Positions 44,247 through 53,632 of a stretch of 64,000 nt of DNA are shown piece after piece (within the stretch, counting starts at the first letter, position 1; each line of letters begins with the position of its first letter). Under the pieces are notes generated by a model, which saw nothing but the letters and a program-made list of their open reading frames with translations, had not been told where the DNA came from and did no database searches. Source of the DNA: Bacteroidota bacterium. GTDB taxonomy: Bacteria; Bacteroidota; Bacteroidia; Cytophagales; Cyclobacteriaceae. Where the stretch lies: assembly GCA_023428695.1 (NCBI GenBank), contig JAEYWY010000035.1:124001-188000 (forward strand), written 5' to 3'. The position numbers and the translations under genes are program-made.

Positions 44247-45179
44247 ATGGACACCACCTTCAAAGCAATCTTTATGGGCACGCCCGAATTCGCCGTCGCG
44301 TCGCTCGAAATGCTTCTTACCAATGGCGTTAATGTTGTTGCCGTCGTAACTGCGCCGGACAAACCGCAGGGTCGCGGACAAAAATTGACGCTGTCGCCGG
44401 TCAAACAATGTGCAATTCGTCACCATGTGCCGGTACTTCAGCCGACCAATTTAAAAAGCGAATCCTTTCTCAAAGACCTTGATTCATTTCAGGCCGACCT
44501 GCAGGTTGTAGTAGCGTTCAGGATGTTGCCCGAAGTAGTCTGGTCGCGTCCGAGACTCGGAACGTTTAATCTGCACGCGTCGTTATTGCCGCAGTACCGC
44601 GGTGCGGCTCCTATCAACTGGGCGCTGATCAACGGTGAAAGTGAGACCGGCGTAACTACATTCTTTCTCCAGCACCAGATAGACACCGGGCATATTATCT
44701 ACCAGGAAAAGGAACCGATTGATTACTCAGACGATGCGGGTACCTTGCACGACCGCCTTATGAAACGTGGTGCAGCTCTCGTTTTAAGAACTGTTCAGGC
44801 GATTCACAAAGGAAATCCGCCTACGTTGCCTCAACCTGAAACCGGTGAGCTCAAACATGCACCAAAAATCTTCAAGGAAACATGCGAGATCAATTGGAAT
44901 CAATCAGCTCAACAGGTAAGAAACTTTATCCGCGGCCTGAGTCCATATCCTGGCGCCTGGGCCTCGCTCCAGGGAAAAGTGTATAAGTTATTTCGCGCGG
45001 AGATCGTCGAAGCAGAACAGAATGCATCAGAGGATTTGTCACCAGGACAATATCGTACAGATAATAAAACGCATCTTTGGTTTGGAACAAGCGACGGATT
45101 GATAAGCATTACTGAGTTGCAGGCAGAAGGAAAAAAACGCATGAGCACAGAGGAATTTTTCAGAGGAAATAAACTCTAA
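44247..45179 (+). CDS. fmt: Methionyl-tRNA formyltransferase
   Basis: 310 residues. Formylates initiator Met-tRNA with 10-formyl-tetrahydrofolate. Family motifs in order: FMGTPEFAVASL, the catalytic FNLHASLLPQYRG with Asn-His, WALINGE, DTGHI with the catalytic Asp, and the C-terminal tRNA-binding domain (RGLSPYPGAWA). Heads the fmt-folA-SDR run; its cofactor link with folA is a natural pairing. Confidence 0.97.
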   Translation: MDTTFKAIFMGTPEFAVASLEMLLTNGVNVVAVVTAPDKPQGRGQKLTLSPVKQCAIRHHVPVLQPTNLKSESFLKDLDSFQADLQVVVAFRMLPEVVWSRPRLGTFNLHASLLPQYRGAAPINWALINGESETGVTTFFLQHQIDTGHIIYQEKEPIDYSDDAGTLHDRLMKRGAALVLRTVQAIHKGNPPTLPQPETGELKHAPKIFKETCEINWNQSAQQVRNFIRGLSPYPGAWASLQGKVYKLFRAEIVEAEQNASEDLSPGQYRTDNKTHLWFGTSDGLISITELQAEGKKRMSTEEFFRGNKL

Positions 45180-45195
45180 ACACAATCACCAACGC

Positions 45196-45705
45196 ATGAA
45201 GGTATCATTGGTCGCGGCGGTCGCTGCAAATGGTGTAATTGGAAAAGATAACGATCTGCCCTGGCGGCTTCCCGATGACATGAAGTTTTTTATGGGGAAA
45301 ACAAAAGGGCATCATGTCATACTGGGGCGAAAGAATTATGAATCACTTCCGGCGAAGTTCAAACCACTTCCGGAACGTACGAACATTGTAGTTACCCGGC
45401 AGAAGGATTACGAGGCTGATGGTTGCATTGTCGTGCATCGATTTGAAGACGCATTGGCATATGCGAAGAAAAACGGCGAGCATGAAGTCATGGTCGTCGG
45501 TGGATCGGACATTTACAAACTGTCATTACCATTTGCCGACTACCTGTACCTTACGGAAGTACAGGCTGCTGTTGACGGTGACGTTTACTTTCCGAAATTT
45601 GATCGTGCCGTGTGGCAGGAAATTTCGCGAAAGCATCACCCAGCGGACGAACGGCATAAGTTTGCATTCGATTTTGTGGTGTACGAACGAAAACGAGGCG
45701 AATAA
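45196..45705 (+). CDS. folA: Dihydrofolate reductase
   Basis: 169 residues. NADPH-dependent reduction of dihydrofolate. MKVSLVAAVAANGVIG, DNDLPWRLPDDMKFF with the catalytic acid region, VILGRKNYESLP, MVVGGSDIY and a late YLTEVQ strand, in family order. Sixteen bases after fmt. Confidence 0.97.
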   Translation: MKVSLVAAVAANGVIGKDNDLPWRLPDDMKFFMGKTKGHHVILGRKNYESLPAKFKPLPERTNIVVTRQKDYEADGCIVVHRFEDALAYAKKNGEHEVMVVGGSDIYKLSLPFADYLYLTEVQAAVDGDVYFPKFDRAVWQEISRKHHPADERHKFAFDFVVYERKRGE

Positions 45706-45713
45706 ATCTTAAT

Positions 45714-46520
45714 ATGTCACTCGCAAACAAAGTAGTGTGGATTACGGGAGCATCCTCCGGCATCGGCGAAGCGCTCACATATGAACTCGCACAAAAGGGA
45801 TGCAAACTTGTCCTGTCAGCGCGGCGAAAGGAGGAACTCGAACGCGTGAAAGGCAACTGTCCGCCAGGGCGTCAGGCAGAAATCCGCGTGCTTCCGCTGG
45901 ACCTTACCGCAAGTTCGACACTTCAACTTTCTGTCGAGGCCGCCATTCAGATTTTTGGTCACATCGATATCCTCGTTAACAATGGCGGAATAAGTCAACG
46001 AAGTTTTGCAAAGGACACGCTCATCTCCGTAGATCGGACGATCATGGAAGTTAATTTCTTTGGAACGATCGCAATCAGCAAATACATCCTTCCGCACTTT
46101 CTCGCCCGCAAGCAGGGTCACTTCGTAACGGTTAGCAGCGTTACCGGTATTTTCGGAACGCCATACCGGTCTACCTATGCGGCGTCGAAACATGCGCTTC
46201 ATGGCTTCTTTGATTCGTTACGCGCAGAACTTTATAAGGATGCCGGCGAAGCTATAACGGTGACGATGATATGCCCCGGATTTATTCATACACCAATCAC
46301 ACTTTCCGCTGTTACAGGCGACGGCACCCCTCTTGGAAAAATGGATGAAGCGCAGTTCAAGGGAAAACCTGCGGACTGGTGTGCCCGAAAAATTGTAAAA
46401 GCGATAGAACGCAGGAAAGAAGAAGTTTACATCGGCGGTATCGAAACGCTTGGAGTGCGGTTCAAACGTCTGTTCCCAAAACTATTCTCACGCTACATCC
46501 GAAAGGCAGCGGTGAGGTAA
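45714..46520 (+). CDS. Short-chain dehydrogenase/reductase
   Basis: 268 residues. NAD(P)-binding VWITGASSGIGEALTYELA, NNGGIS, active-site S in TVSSVTGI, Y in YRSTYAASKHAL with the YxxxK pair. C-terminal basic tail. Classical SDR, closest in pattern to DHRS7/acylglycerone-type reductases; substrate unknown. Nine bases after folA. Ends four bases short of the convergent CDF stop. Confidence 0.93.
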   Translation: MSLANKVVWITGASSGIGEALTYELAQKGCKLVLSARRKEELERVKGNCPPGRQAEIRVLPLDLTASSTLQLSVEAAIQIFGHIDILVNNGGISQRSFAKDTLISVDRTIMEVNFFGTIAISKYILPHFLARKQGHFVTVSSVTGIFGTPYRSTYAASKHALHGFFDSLRAELYKDAGEAITVTMICPGFIHTPITLSAVTGDGTPLGKMDEAQFKGKPADWCARKIVKAIERRKEEVYIGGIETLGVRFKRLFPKLFSRYIRKAAVR

Positions 46521-46524
46521 TGGA

Positions 46525-47445
46525 TCATAAGTCTGGTTCGTCCACGGTATTCTCGCAGGTCAATCCCTTCACTTCAAACTCGATCGTTGCGTGATGCACG
46601 CCTTCCGTTCTGAGTTGTCCCTTGATGCGGCTCTTGAGTTGTTCCATCTGAACAAGTTCCAATGGTGCGTGAAGGACGATGTGTGTAGTCAGTATGTTGT
46701 AGTTACCGTCAAGCGTCCAGAGGTGAACATCATGAGTGCTTTCAACTTCGGGGAAAGTGTTAATAGCATCAACAACCTGTTGTTCCGAAACGGAATCGGG
46801 AACCCCTTGTAAGATGATTCGGAAGGTGCCTCTCAGGTGGCGGAAGACATTTACAATTACGTAAACGCTGATGAGCACCGATAGCGCCGGATCGAGATAA
46901 GGCGCTTCGGTAAATTTCATGACGACGCTTCCGATCAACACCGCCACCCATCCAACAACATCCTCCACAAAATGCAGTGAGATAACGCGTTCGCTGATTG
47001 AATTCCCTTTACGCAGCCGCAGGATGGCAAAGCCGTTCACTACAACTCCTAACACTGCAAGAAAGATCATCCCGTTTACCTCCGGTTGCACCGGCTCGAA
47101 AAATCTCTCTATCGCTTCACGGAGAATAAAAAAAGATCCCACAAGGAGTACAACGGCATTGATAAGCGCACCCACAAGTGAAAAGCGCTTGTAACCGTAC
47201 GTGTAGGTTTCGTCGCGATTCTTTTTCGATTGTTTTTCAAAAAGCCATGCGGAACCAAGTGCGATACTATCGCCAAGGTCGTGAATCGCATCTGAAAGGA
47301 TGGCTACCGAATTTGTGAGCGTGCCACCCACCAGTTCAATGACTGCAAAGCACGTATTCAGCCAGAATGCCAGGGCAAGATTACTGCCGTGGTGGTCGTG
47401 GTGCGTGTGTCCGTGGTGGTGATGGTGATTATGGGAGTGCGCCAT
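46525..47445 (-). CDS. Cation diffusion facilitator, zinc-type (CzcD/ZitB-like)
   Basis: 306 residues: histidine-rich N-terminal MAHSHNHHHHHGHTHHDHH as metal collector, six helices, metal sites HxxxD in helix 2 (SDAIHDLGDS) and helix 5 (LHFVEDVVG), then a cytoplasmic ferredoxin-like C-terminal domain (DVHLWTLDGNYNILTTHIVL). Exports Zn2+ (perhaps Cd2+/Co2+) in exchange for protons. Nineteen bases after hflX on the same strand, so probably co-transcribed. Confidence 0.94.
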   Translation of the reverse strand: MAHSHNHHHHHGHTHHDHHGSNLALAFWLNTCFAVIELVGGTLTNSVAILSDAIHDLGDSIALGSAWLFEKQSKKNRDETYTYGYKRFSLVGALINAVVLLVGSFFILREAIERFFEPVQPEVNGMIFLAVLGVVVNGFAILRLRKGNSISERVISLHFVEDVVGWVAVLIGSVVMKFTEAPYLDPALSVLISVYVIVNVFRHLRGTFRIILQGVPDSVSEQQVVDAINTFPEVESTHDVHLWTLDGNYNILTTHIVLHAPLELVQMEQLKSRIKGQLRTEGVHHATIEFEVKGLTCENTVDEPDL

Positions 47446-47464
47446 ATCGCAAGTTTCTCAAACG

Positions 47465-48670
47465 TCATCCGGAAATATTTTCATCCTGCCATGGCGAGAA
47501 CTCATATCCATCCTTGAGATAATTCGGATAGATCTGAATATGTTTCTTTCTCACCTCGTCAAAGAGCATCTGCTTAAGATGAAGGATATTCTCTTCCGTA
47601 GTCGCTGACACAAAAACAATATTTTCATAACCAGCCTGACGATAATACCCTTTCATCTCGTCGAGATTGGCATCCAGGTTCGCCTCGCGGTACAAGTCGA
47701 CTTTGTTGAGAACCAGAATCGACGGTATGTCGGCCGCGCCGATATCTTTCAGCGTTTGAGTGACGATTTCAATCTGGTTGTCATGGAACGGGTGGGCAAC
47801 ATCGACAACATGCAACAGCAAGTCTGCTTCGCGAACTTCATCGAGTGTCGACTTGAATGATTCGATCAAATGGTGCGGCAACTTGCGAATAAACCCGACG
47901 GTATCCGAAAGCAGAAAAGGAATCGTACCATAGGTAACCTTGCGCACCGTGGCATCGACTGTTGCAAAAAGTTTGTTCTCCGCGAGTACTCCGGATCCGG
48001 ATAGCAGGTTCATGAGTGTACTCTTCCCGACGTTGGTATAACCGACTAACGCAACCCTTACGATATTGCTTCGTGACTTTCGCTGGGTGCTGCGCTGTTT
48101 TTCGATCTTTTCAAGCTTGTCCTTCAGGATGCTGATCTGATACCGGATATTGCGCCGGTCCGTTTCGATTTCCTTTTCACCGGCACCACCCCGCGTTCCG
48201 GTTCCACCGCGCTGGCGTTCAAGGTGGGTCCACAGTCGCGTCAGACGTGGCAGAAGATACTGGTTCCGGGCGAGTTCAACCTGCGTTTTCGCCTGGGCTG
48301 TTTGAGCCCGGGCCAGGAAGATATCTAAAATCAATAAACTCCGGTCATAAATTCTCACGACAGCTTCCCCCCGTTCCTTCGGGTTAAGCTCCCGTTCAAG
48401 GTTGCGGAGTTGTGAGGGCGTGAGATCATCGTCGAAGATTACATTCCTTACACCTTCCCGAAAAACAAAATTCCTGAGTTCCTCCAGTTTACCCTTCCCG
48501 ACAAACGTGCGGGGATCCGGGTGTTCGAGGTGCTGTACTATCTGCTTTACGGCTTTAATTCCGCCGGTCTCGGCAAGGAACGCCAGCTCATCCAAATGTT
48601 CTTTCGTTACCTCCTGATCTCTGGTTGACCCCAGCGCTACCAGTACCGCTGTATTACTATTTCCCTCCAT
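47465..48670 (-). CDS. hflX: HflX ribosome-associated GTPase
   Basis: 401 residues. N-terminal HflX nucleotide-binding domain with DPRTFVGKGKLEEL and IFDDDLTPSQLRNLE, the linker coiled region rich in RQRGGTGTRGGAGEKEIE, then G domain: VALVGYTNVGKSTLMN (G1), DTVGFIRKLPHHLIESFKST (G3) and VLNKVDL (G4). Splits or rescues stalled or hibernating ribosomes. ATG at 48670. With the EF-G2-type gene elsewhere in the window it suggests attention to ribosome economy. Confidence 0.97.
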   Translation of the reverse strand: MEGNSNTAVLVALGSTRDQEVTKEHLDELAFLAETGGIKAVKQIVQHLEHPDPRTFVGKGKLEELRNFVFREGVRNVIFDDDLTPSQLRNLERELNPKERGEAVVRIYDRSLLILDIFLARAQTAQAKTQVELARNQYLLPRLTRLWTHLERQRGGTGTRGGAGEKEIETDRRNIRYQISILKDKLEKIEKQRSTQRKSRSNIVRVALVGYTNVGKSTLMNLLSGSGVLAENKLFATVDATVRKVTYGTIPFLLSDTVGFIRKLPHHLIESFKSTLDEVREADLLLHVVDVAHPFHDNQIEIVTQTLKDIGAADIPSILVLNKVDLYREANLDANLDEMKGYYRQAGYENIVFVSATTEENILHLKQMLFDEVRKKHIQIYPNYLKDGYEFSPWQDENISG

Positions 48671-48735
48671 AACTCATTAATCGCTATAAACTTAACGTTT
48701 TCTTACAACCCGTTTTACGGCTCATCCTATTTTAA

Positions 48736-48743
48736 TACCTTTA
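48736..48743 (+). promoter_or_regulatory. Near-match -7 element TACCTTTA upstream of the polysaccharide run
   Basis: Seven of eight positions fit TAnnTTTG, 93 bases before the glycosyltransferase ATG at 48837. Possible promoter of the 48.8-59.4 kb run. Confidence 0.3.
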
Positions 48744-48836
48744 TGTAAACTAACCTGGAATTTTACGGGGATCACCTGAAAATACTTCGCCTTATCGAAT
48801 TTTCAGGGATTAACGGAAATTCTCATCGACGCCCAT

Positions 48837-49949
48837 ATGAGAATTGCTATTGTGCTGAACACGTCCTGGAATATTTACAATTTCAGGTTGAGTCTGATCC
48901 GTACGCTCCTTCGCGAGGGATATGAAGTTCATACCATCGCCCCCGTAGATGATTATACACAGTTCCTCATCGACGAGGGATGTATTCACCATAACGTAAG
49001 AATGGACAGCCGCGGCGCAAATCCGATCAAGGATTCGGCGCTCATCGTGGAACTCTATGCCATTTACCGGAGAGTCCGTCCTGACATCATTCTGCAGTAC
49101 ACGATAAAACCCAACGTATATGGCACGCTAGCCGCTACGTTGCTCCGCATTCCGGTAATCAACAACGTATGCGGACTCGGAACAGTTTTCCTGAAAGAGA
49201 ATCTTGTTTCAGCAATCGCACTTTTTTTGTACAAAATCAGCTTTCGTTACGCCAGGAAGGTGTTCTTCCAGAATCCGGACGACTTGCAGCTTTTCCTTGA
49301 CAAGAAACTGGTTCCGCCATCCATAGTCGACCTCGTACCAGGTTCGGGGATCGATGTCAAACACTTCGCACCATTTGCCTATAGTCGTAAGGGCCGGTTT
49401 ACTTTCCTTATGATTTCACGGCTCATATCCGACAAGGGTGTCTATGAATTCATAGAGGCGGTTCAAAAAATGAAAGAGCAAGGCAGCACTGCCAGATTCC
49501 AGATCCTTGGCGCTATCGACGAACAACACAAGCGAGGTATACCTGAGAAGACAATCCGCCGTTGGATTGACGACGGGACGATCGAATATCTCGGCACGAC
49601 GCTGGATGTGAGACCTTACATTGAACAGGCTGACTGCGTTGTGCTTCCATCATATCGCGAGGGCGCACCACGCACCCTGCTGGAGGCAGCGAGCTCGGGC
49701 CGGCCAATTATCGCGACCGACGTGCCGGGGTGCAACCACGTAGTGAAACACGAGTTCAACGGACTTTTGTGCCGCTTGAAGGATGCATCGGACCTGGCTG
49801 AGAAGATGGCCCTGATGTCCGGTCTTAATGACGAGAAACTCAGAGAGTTTGGGCAAAACGGCCGGACCAAAATTGAAAACGAGTTTGATGAATCTCTCGT
49901 CATAAACAAGTATCTTGCAGCCCTTTCCGACTTCAGGAAAGCGTCGTAA
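48837..49949 (+). CDS. GT4 glycosyltransferase of the polysaccharide locus
   Basis: 370 residues, GT-B fold. N-terminal acceptor domain starts MRIAIVLNTSWNIYNFRLSL; C-terminal nucleotide-sugar domain contains the donor-binding PSYREGAPRTLLEAASSG with the E-x7-E motif and a following IIATDVPG. The N-terminus resembles WbpH/PglA-like HexNAc transferases. First gene of the run; donor and acceptor unknown. Confidence 0.92.
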   Translation: MRIAIVLNTSWNIYNFRLSLIRTLLREGYEVHTIAPVDDYTQFLIDEGCIHHNVRMDSRGANPIKDSALIVELYAIYRRVRPDIILQYTIKPNVYGTLAATLLRIPVINNVCGLGTVFLKENLVSAIALFLYKISFRYARKVFFQNPDDLQLFLDKKLVPPSIVDLVPGSGIDVKHFAPFAYSRKGRFTFLMISRLISDKGVYEFIEAVQKMKEQGSTARFQILGAIDEQHKRGIPEKTIRRWIDDGTIEYLGTTLDVRPYIEQADCVVLPSYREGAPRTLLEAASSGRPIIATDVPGCNHVVKHEFNGLLCRLKDASDLAEKMALMSGLNDEKLREFGQNGRTKIENEFDESLVINKYLAALSDFRKAS

Positions 49950-49967
49950 CCGCTTATTTTTTAGTTC

Positions 49968-50519
49968 ATGCAAGTCATCGAAACCCCGTTTGAGGGACTA
50001 CTTGAAATTATTCCAACTGTATATCAGGATAGCCGCGGATGGTTCTATGAATCGTTCAAGGAAACCACCTTTAAGGCTGCCGGGATCAATTACAGTTTTG
50101 TGCAGGAAAATCAATCCTTCAGTAAGAGGGGTGTTATCCGTGGGCTGCACTTTCAACGTGAGCCCCACGCGCAGGCAAAACTTGCTTGCGTGTTAATGGG
50201 AAAAGTGCTTGATGTGGTAGTCGATTTGCGGCCGGCGTCCCCAACATTTGGCAAGGTGTACACGTGCGTGCTGGATGGCGTTCGGCGCAATATGCTCATG
50301 GTTCCCGACGGATTTGCTCACGGGTTTTCGGCACTGGAAGACTCCCTTTTCTTTTACAAGTGCTCCAATTTCTATCACAAAGAGTCGGAGTCCGGCATTA
50401 TCTGGAACGATCCGCAACTGGCGATCGACTGGCAGGTTAAGAATCCTATCGTATCGGAAAAGGACCAACTATTGCCCACACTGGACGAATTATTAAGAAA
50501 ATCAGTAATTTCACCCTGA
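49968..50519 (+). CDS. rfbC: dTDP-4-dehydrorhamnose 3,5-epimerase
   Basis: 183 residues, standard RmlC cupin: MQVIETPFEGLLEIIP, the FKETTF substrate loop, SFSKRGVIRGLHFQ with catalytic His, LDVVVDLRP and PDGFAHGFS. Epimerises at C3 and C5 for dTDP-L-rhamnose. rfbA, rfbB and rfbD are not in the window, so the other three steps must be elsewhere. Confidence 0.96.
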   Translation: MQVIETPFEGLLEIIPTVYQDSRGWFYESFKETTFKAAGINYSFVQENQSFSKRGVIRGLHFQREPHAQAKLACVLMGKVLDVVVDLRPASPTFGKVYTCVLDGVRRNMLMVPDGFAHGFSALEDSLFFYKCSNFYHKESESGIIWNDPQLAIDWQVKNPIVSEKDQLLPTLDELLRKSVISP

Positions 50520-50529
50520 CCAACCAATT

Positions 50530-51303
50530 TTGCCGACGTTGAGCCGCTCATTTTTTACGTCTCCGTTTTTCGCTCTGCTACTTAGTCTAAGCCTGTTTTC
50601 CTGTGGATCATACCGAAAAAACATCATGTTTCAGGTTGGGCCGACGGATTTAAGCAAGGAAGTGGCGGCTGTGGAATCAGCTTACGTGATCCGCCAGAAC
50701 GACCTTCTCACCGTGCGCGTTTACACAAACAATGGCGAACGCCTCGTGGACCCGGATTATGAGTTGATGAAAGATACGCCGGCCCAGGCCGATCTCAGTA
50801 CCGTGAAGCCCGACTATGCATATCTCGTCTCGCCATTGGGTGAAGTGAAACTCCCCATGGTTGGAAACATCAAAGTCGAAGGGCTGACAATTCGGGAAGC
50901 TGAAGATTTCCTCCAACAGGCGTACAGCGAGTTCTATGAAAAACCATTTGCCGTTGTTAAAGTCACAAACAATCGCGTTATCGTTCTGGGTGCCCCAAAG
51001 GGCCAGGTGATTCCGCTTGAAAACCAGAGCACAACGCTTGCTGAGGTACTCGCCCTCGCCGAAGGCATTGGCAATGATGCTAACGCTTCGAATATACGCA
51101 TCTTGCGCGGCGATGATGTGATTGTTGCAGACTTCAGTACAGTCGAAGGGTACAGACGTTCGAATGTAGTGCTGCGCCCGGGAGACATTATTTATGTTGA
51201 GCCAATACGAAGGCCGGTGGCCGAATCCATCAGGGACTATGCGCCACTGGTAACCATACTAACGAGTCTTACAACACTGATCGTAGTGCTGATAGGACTT
51301 TGA
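50530..51303 (+). CDS. Wza-like polysaccharide export lipoprotein
   Basis: TTG at 50530 (a second TTG at 50539 is possible). Lipoprotein signal ends in LSLFSCGSY with the lipidated Cys. Poly_export domain YVIRQNDLLTVRVY and an SLBB-like domain with LVSPLGEVKLPMVGNIKVEG, then a C-terminal transmembrane helix (YAPLVTILTSLTTLIVVLIG), which is unusual for outer-membrane Wza but common in Bacteroidota members. 257 residues. Eleven bases before the Wzc-like gene. Confidence 0.9.
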   Translation: MPTLSRSFFTSPFFALLLSLSLFSCGSYRKNIMFQVGPTDLSKEVAAVESAYVIRQNDLLTVRVYTNNGERLVDPDYELMKDTPAQADLSTVKPDYAYLVSPLGEVKLPMVGNIKVEGLTIREAEDFLQQAYSEFYEKPFAVVKVTNNRVIVLGAPKGQVIPLENQSTTLAEVLALAEGIGNDANASNIRILRGDDVIVADFSTVEGYRRSNVVLRPGDIIYVEPIRRPVAESIRDYAPLVTILTSLTTLIVVLIGL

Positions 51304-51313
51304 TCGCAAGGCA

Positions 51314-53632
51314 TTGATAAACGAAACGAACATACAGAACGTCGCTGCCGAGTCAATTGATCTCAACAAACTCGGTATGGTCATCCGCAACAACTGGATG
51401 TGGCTGATCGCGATTTTCCTGTTGGTAAACGGCGTTACCCAGCTCTACCTCCGCTACACAAAAAATCTTTACGAGTCGTCGTCGGAGCTGAAACTGGAAG
51501 TGAAGAATGACGCCACCGAACTCGGTATCAAGAATGTAATTGAAGAGCCCAACCTCAATTTACTTTCCGGCGAAATTGAACTCATTCAATCGAAACTCTT
51601 CCTCACCCAGGTGCTAAAGTCTTCACGGCTTGACGTCAGCACCTTCAGTGTCGGTCGCGTGACAAATGAAGACCTGTTTGGCAAGGAAGCGTTTTTCGTA
51701 AGTTATAAGCCGACAAAGACCTCTGCGTTCGACGTACCGATCTCGTACGAGCCGTTGGACGAAAGATCCTTCAGACTCACTACACCCGATGGAAATACTA
51801 TCGATGCGCGCTACGATGAACCATTTTCTTTTGCAGGCTTTGAGCTTTCAGTTGCCCGAAACGAAAACTTCCGGTCCGGAGACGAAAAAGGGTATTACTT
51901 CACGGTCAACAGTCAGGAAAACCAACTCCATTACCTGAGCGAAAATCTGACCGCAGAACCGTTGAACTTCAACGCCAACACCATACGCATTTCCTTCCAG
52001 GATCACAATCCAACGAAGGCGTGGTATATCATCAACAAGATCGACACGCTTTATCTTCAATACAGTTACGAACAGAAAAATCTCGCCAACCGTCAGAAGA
52101 TCGACTGGCTTTCGAATGAACTCGCACAGATCGAGCATAAGATGGAAGGATACGAAGACTATTTCGAGAACTTCACGCTTCAGAACAAGACAAGCAACCT
52201 CGACGACGATCTGCGAAACGTCATCACCCGGATAAACGAACTTGACTCACAACGTTTCCAAATGACTCAGACCATCAACCAGCTAAATCAGGCTGTTGAG
52301 AATCTGCAGCAGGAAAACTACGTAGTGGCTTTTTCGCAGCGCGCTGCACTCCCGGAACGCCTGGTTGAAGATCTGGAAGAACTGAACCGTCTTGCACTCA
52401 GCCAGGAACGGCTGCGCATGTCGTATAATGAAAAAACCTTCGCTTTCCGCGAACGCCAGCGGGAAATTGAAGCGCTAAAGCAAAAGGTTACGCTTCAACT
52501 TGACGAAGTAAGAAAAGATGCTGTGGACAGACTTGCTTCGCTGAATTCGACAAAAGCGCGACTGGAACGTGAGTTCGCGCATCTGCCGGACAAGAACACC
52601 GAGTTCTCAAAGAACCTCAGGTTCTACAAATTAAATGAGCAGCTCTACCTGACGTTGATGCAGAGCAAATCGGAATTTGAAATTGTACAGGCAGGTAGCG
52701 TTCCTGACTTCAGAATTCTTTCACCGGCGTCAATGCCAACCGAGCCGATTGCTCCGAAGCGGTTGATGATTTCGACGGCCGGTCTTGTTGCCAGCCTCAC
52801 CGTCATGCTGTTCTTCATAGGTATTGTTTACCTCGCGAACAACAAGATCACCAGCGTTTCGGAACTTGAGCGAAGCCTTCACCTGCCTGTTCTCGGTGTT
52901 GTACCGGTATCACGTCACATCAGGAATCAGGGCTTGTTTGTAGTGGATCAGCCAAAATCAATGGTGAGCGAAGCCCTTCGCACGATCCGTACCAACCTGG
53001 ATTTTTTCAATATTCGGTCCCGCGATAAAACCATCGTTATTTCAAGCACAGTTTCAGGCGAAGGCAAGTCGTTCATTGCCATCAATCTGGGAGCGATGAT
53101 CGCTTTGTCACGGCGTAAGGTTGTTCTTCTTGATCTCGACATGAGGAAGAACAAAACAAACCTTCCGGTGTCGGTGGGAGAAAATACACGCGGTGTAAGT
53201 ACGATTCTCATCAGGAAAACCTCCTGGCGTGAATGTGTGTTAAATACATCGGTTGAAGGATTTGATTTTATTCCTTCCGGGCCGCATCCGCCCAATCCCG
53301 CCGAACTGTTGCTTAACGACTCATTCCAGGAACTGATCGACGAATTACGAAAGGAATACGACTACATCCTCATGGATACGCCGCCTGTCGGACTGGTTAC
53401 TGACGGGATAATGGCCATGAAACGCGCTGATCTTTGTATTTATATCTTCCGCGCCAACTACTCTAAAAAAGAGTTCATGACCAACCTGCAGCGCATCATC
53501 AACATCAACAAGTTTTCAAATATAAGTGTGGTGCTGAATGCCCTGCCAAGTACCGGCGCCCATAAGTATGGATACGGCTATTATCAGGAAGCCGAAATCA
53601 ATAGCAAGTGGACCCAACTATTTAACACCTAG
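51314..53632 (+). CDS. Wzc-like chain-length regulator and tyrosine autokinase
   Basis: 772 residues; TTG at 51314. N-terminal Wzz domain (helix MWLIAIFLLVNGVTQLYLRY, periplasmic coiled-coil region with many Q/E/N heptads, second helix near 475-495) and a C-terminal BY-kinase: Walker A SSTVSGEGKSFIAINLG, Walker A' VVLLDLDMRKNKT, Walker B YDYILMDTPP, and a terminal tyrosine cluster HKYGYGYYQE. Autophosphorylation on that cluster controls polymer length and export. The phosphatase gene follows, sharing two bases with the stop. Confidence 0.94.
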   Translation: MINETNIQNVAAESIDLNKLGMVIRNNWMWLIAIFLLVNGVTQLYLRYTKNLYESSSELKLEVKNDATELGIKNVIEEPNLNLLSGEIELIQSKLFLTQVLKSSRLDVSTFSVGRVTNEDLFGKEAFFVSYKPTKTSAFDVPISYEPLDERSFRLTTPDGNTIDARYDEPFSFAGFELSVARNENFRSGDEKGYYFTVNSQENQLHYLSENLTAEPLNFNANTIRISFQDHNPTKAWYIINKIDTLYLQYSYEQKNLANRQKIDWLSNELAQIEHKMEGYEDYFENFTLQNKTSNLDDDLRNVITRINELDSQRFQMTQTINQLNQAVENLQQENYVVAFSQRAALPERLVEDLEELNRLALSQERLRMSYNEKTFAFRERQREIEALKQKVTLQLDEVRKDAVDRLASLNSTKARLEREFAHLPDKNTEFSKNLRFYKLNEQLYLTLMQSKSEFEIVQAGSVPDFRILSPASMPTEPIAPKRLMISTAGLVASLTVMLFFIGIVYLANNKITSVSELERSLHLPVLGVVPVSRHIRNQGLFVVDQPKSMVSEALRTIRTNLDFFNIRSRDKTIVISSTVSGEGKSFIAINLGAMIALSRRKVVLLDLDMRKNKTNLPVSVGENTRGVSTILIRKTSWRECVLNTSVEGFDFIPSGPHPPNPAELLLNDSFQELIDELRKEYDYILMDTPPVGLVTDGIMAMKRADLCIYIFRANYSKKEFMTNLQRIININKFSNISVVLNALPSTGAHKYGYGYYQEAEINSKWTQLFNT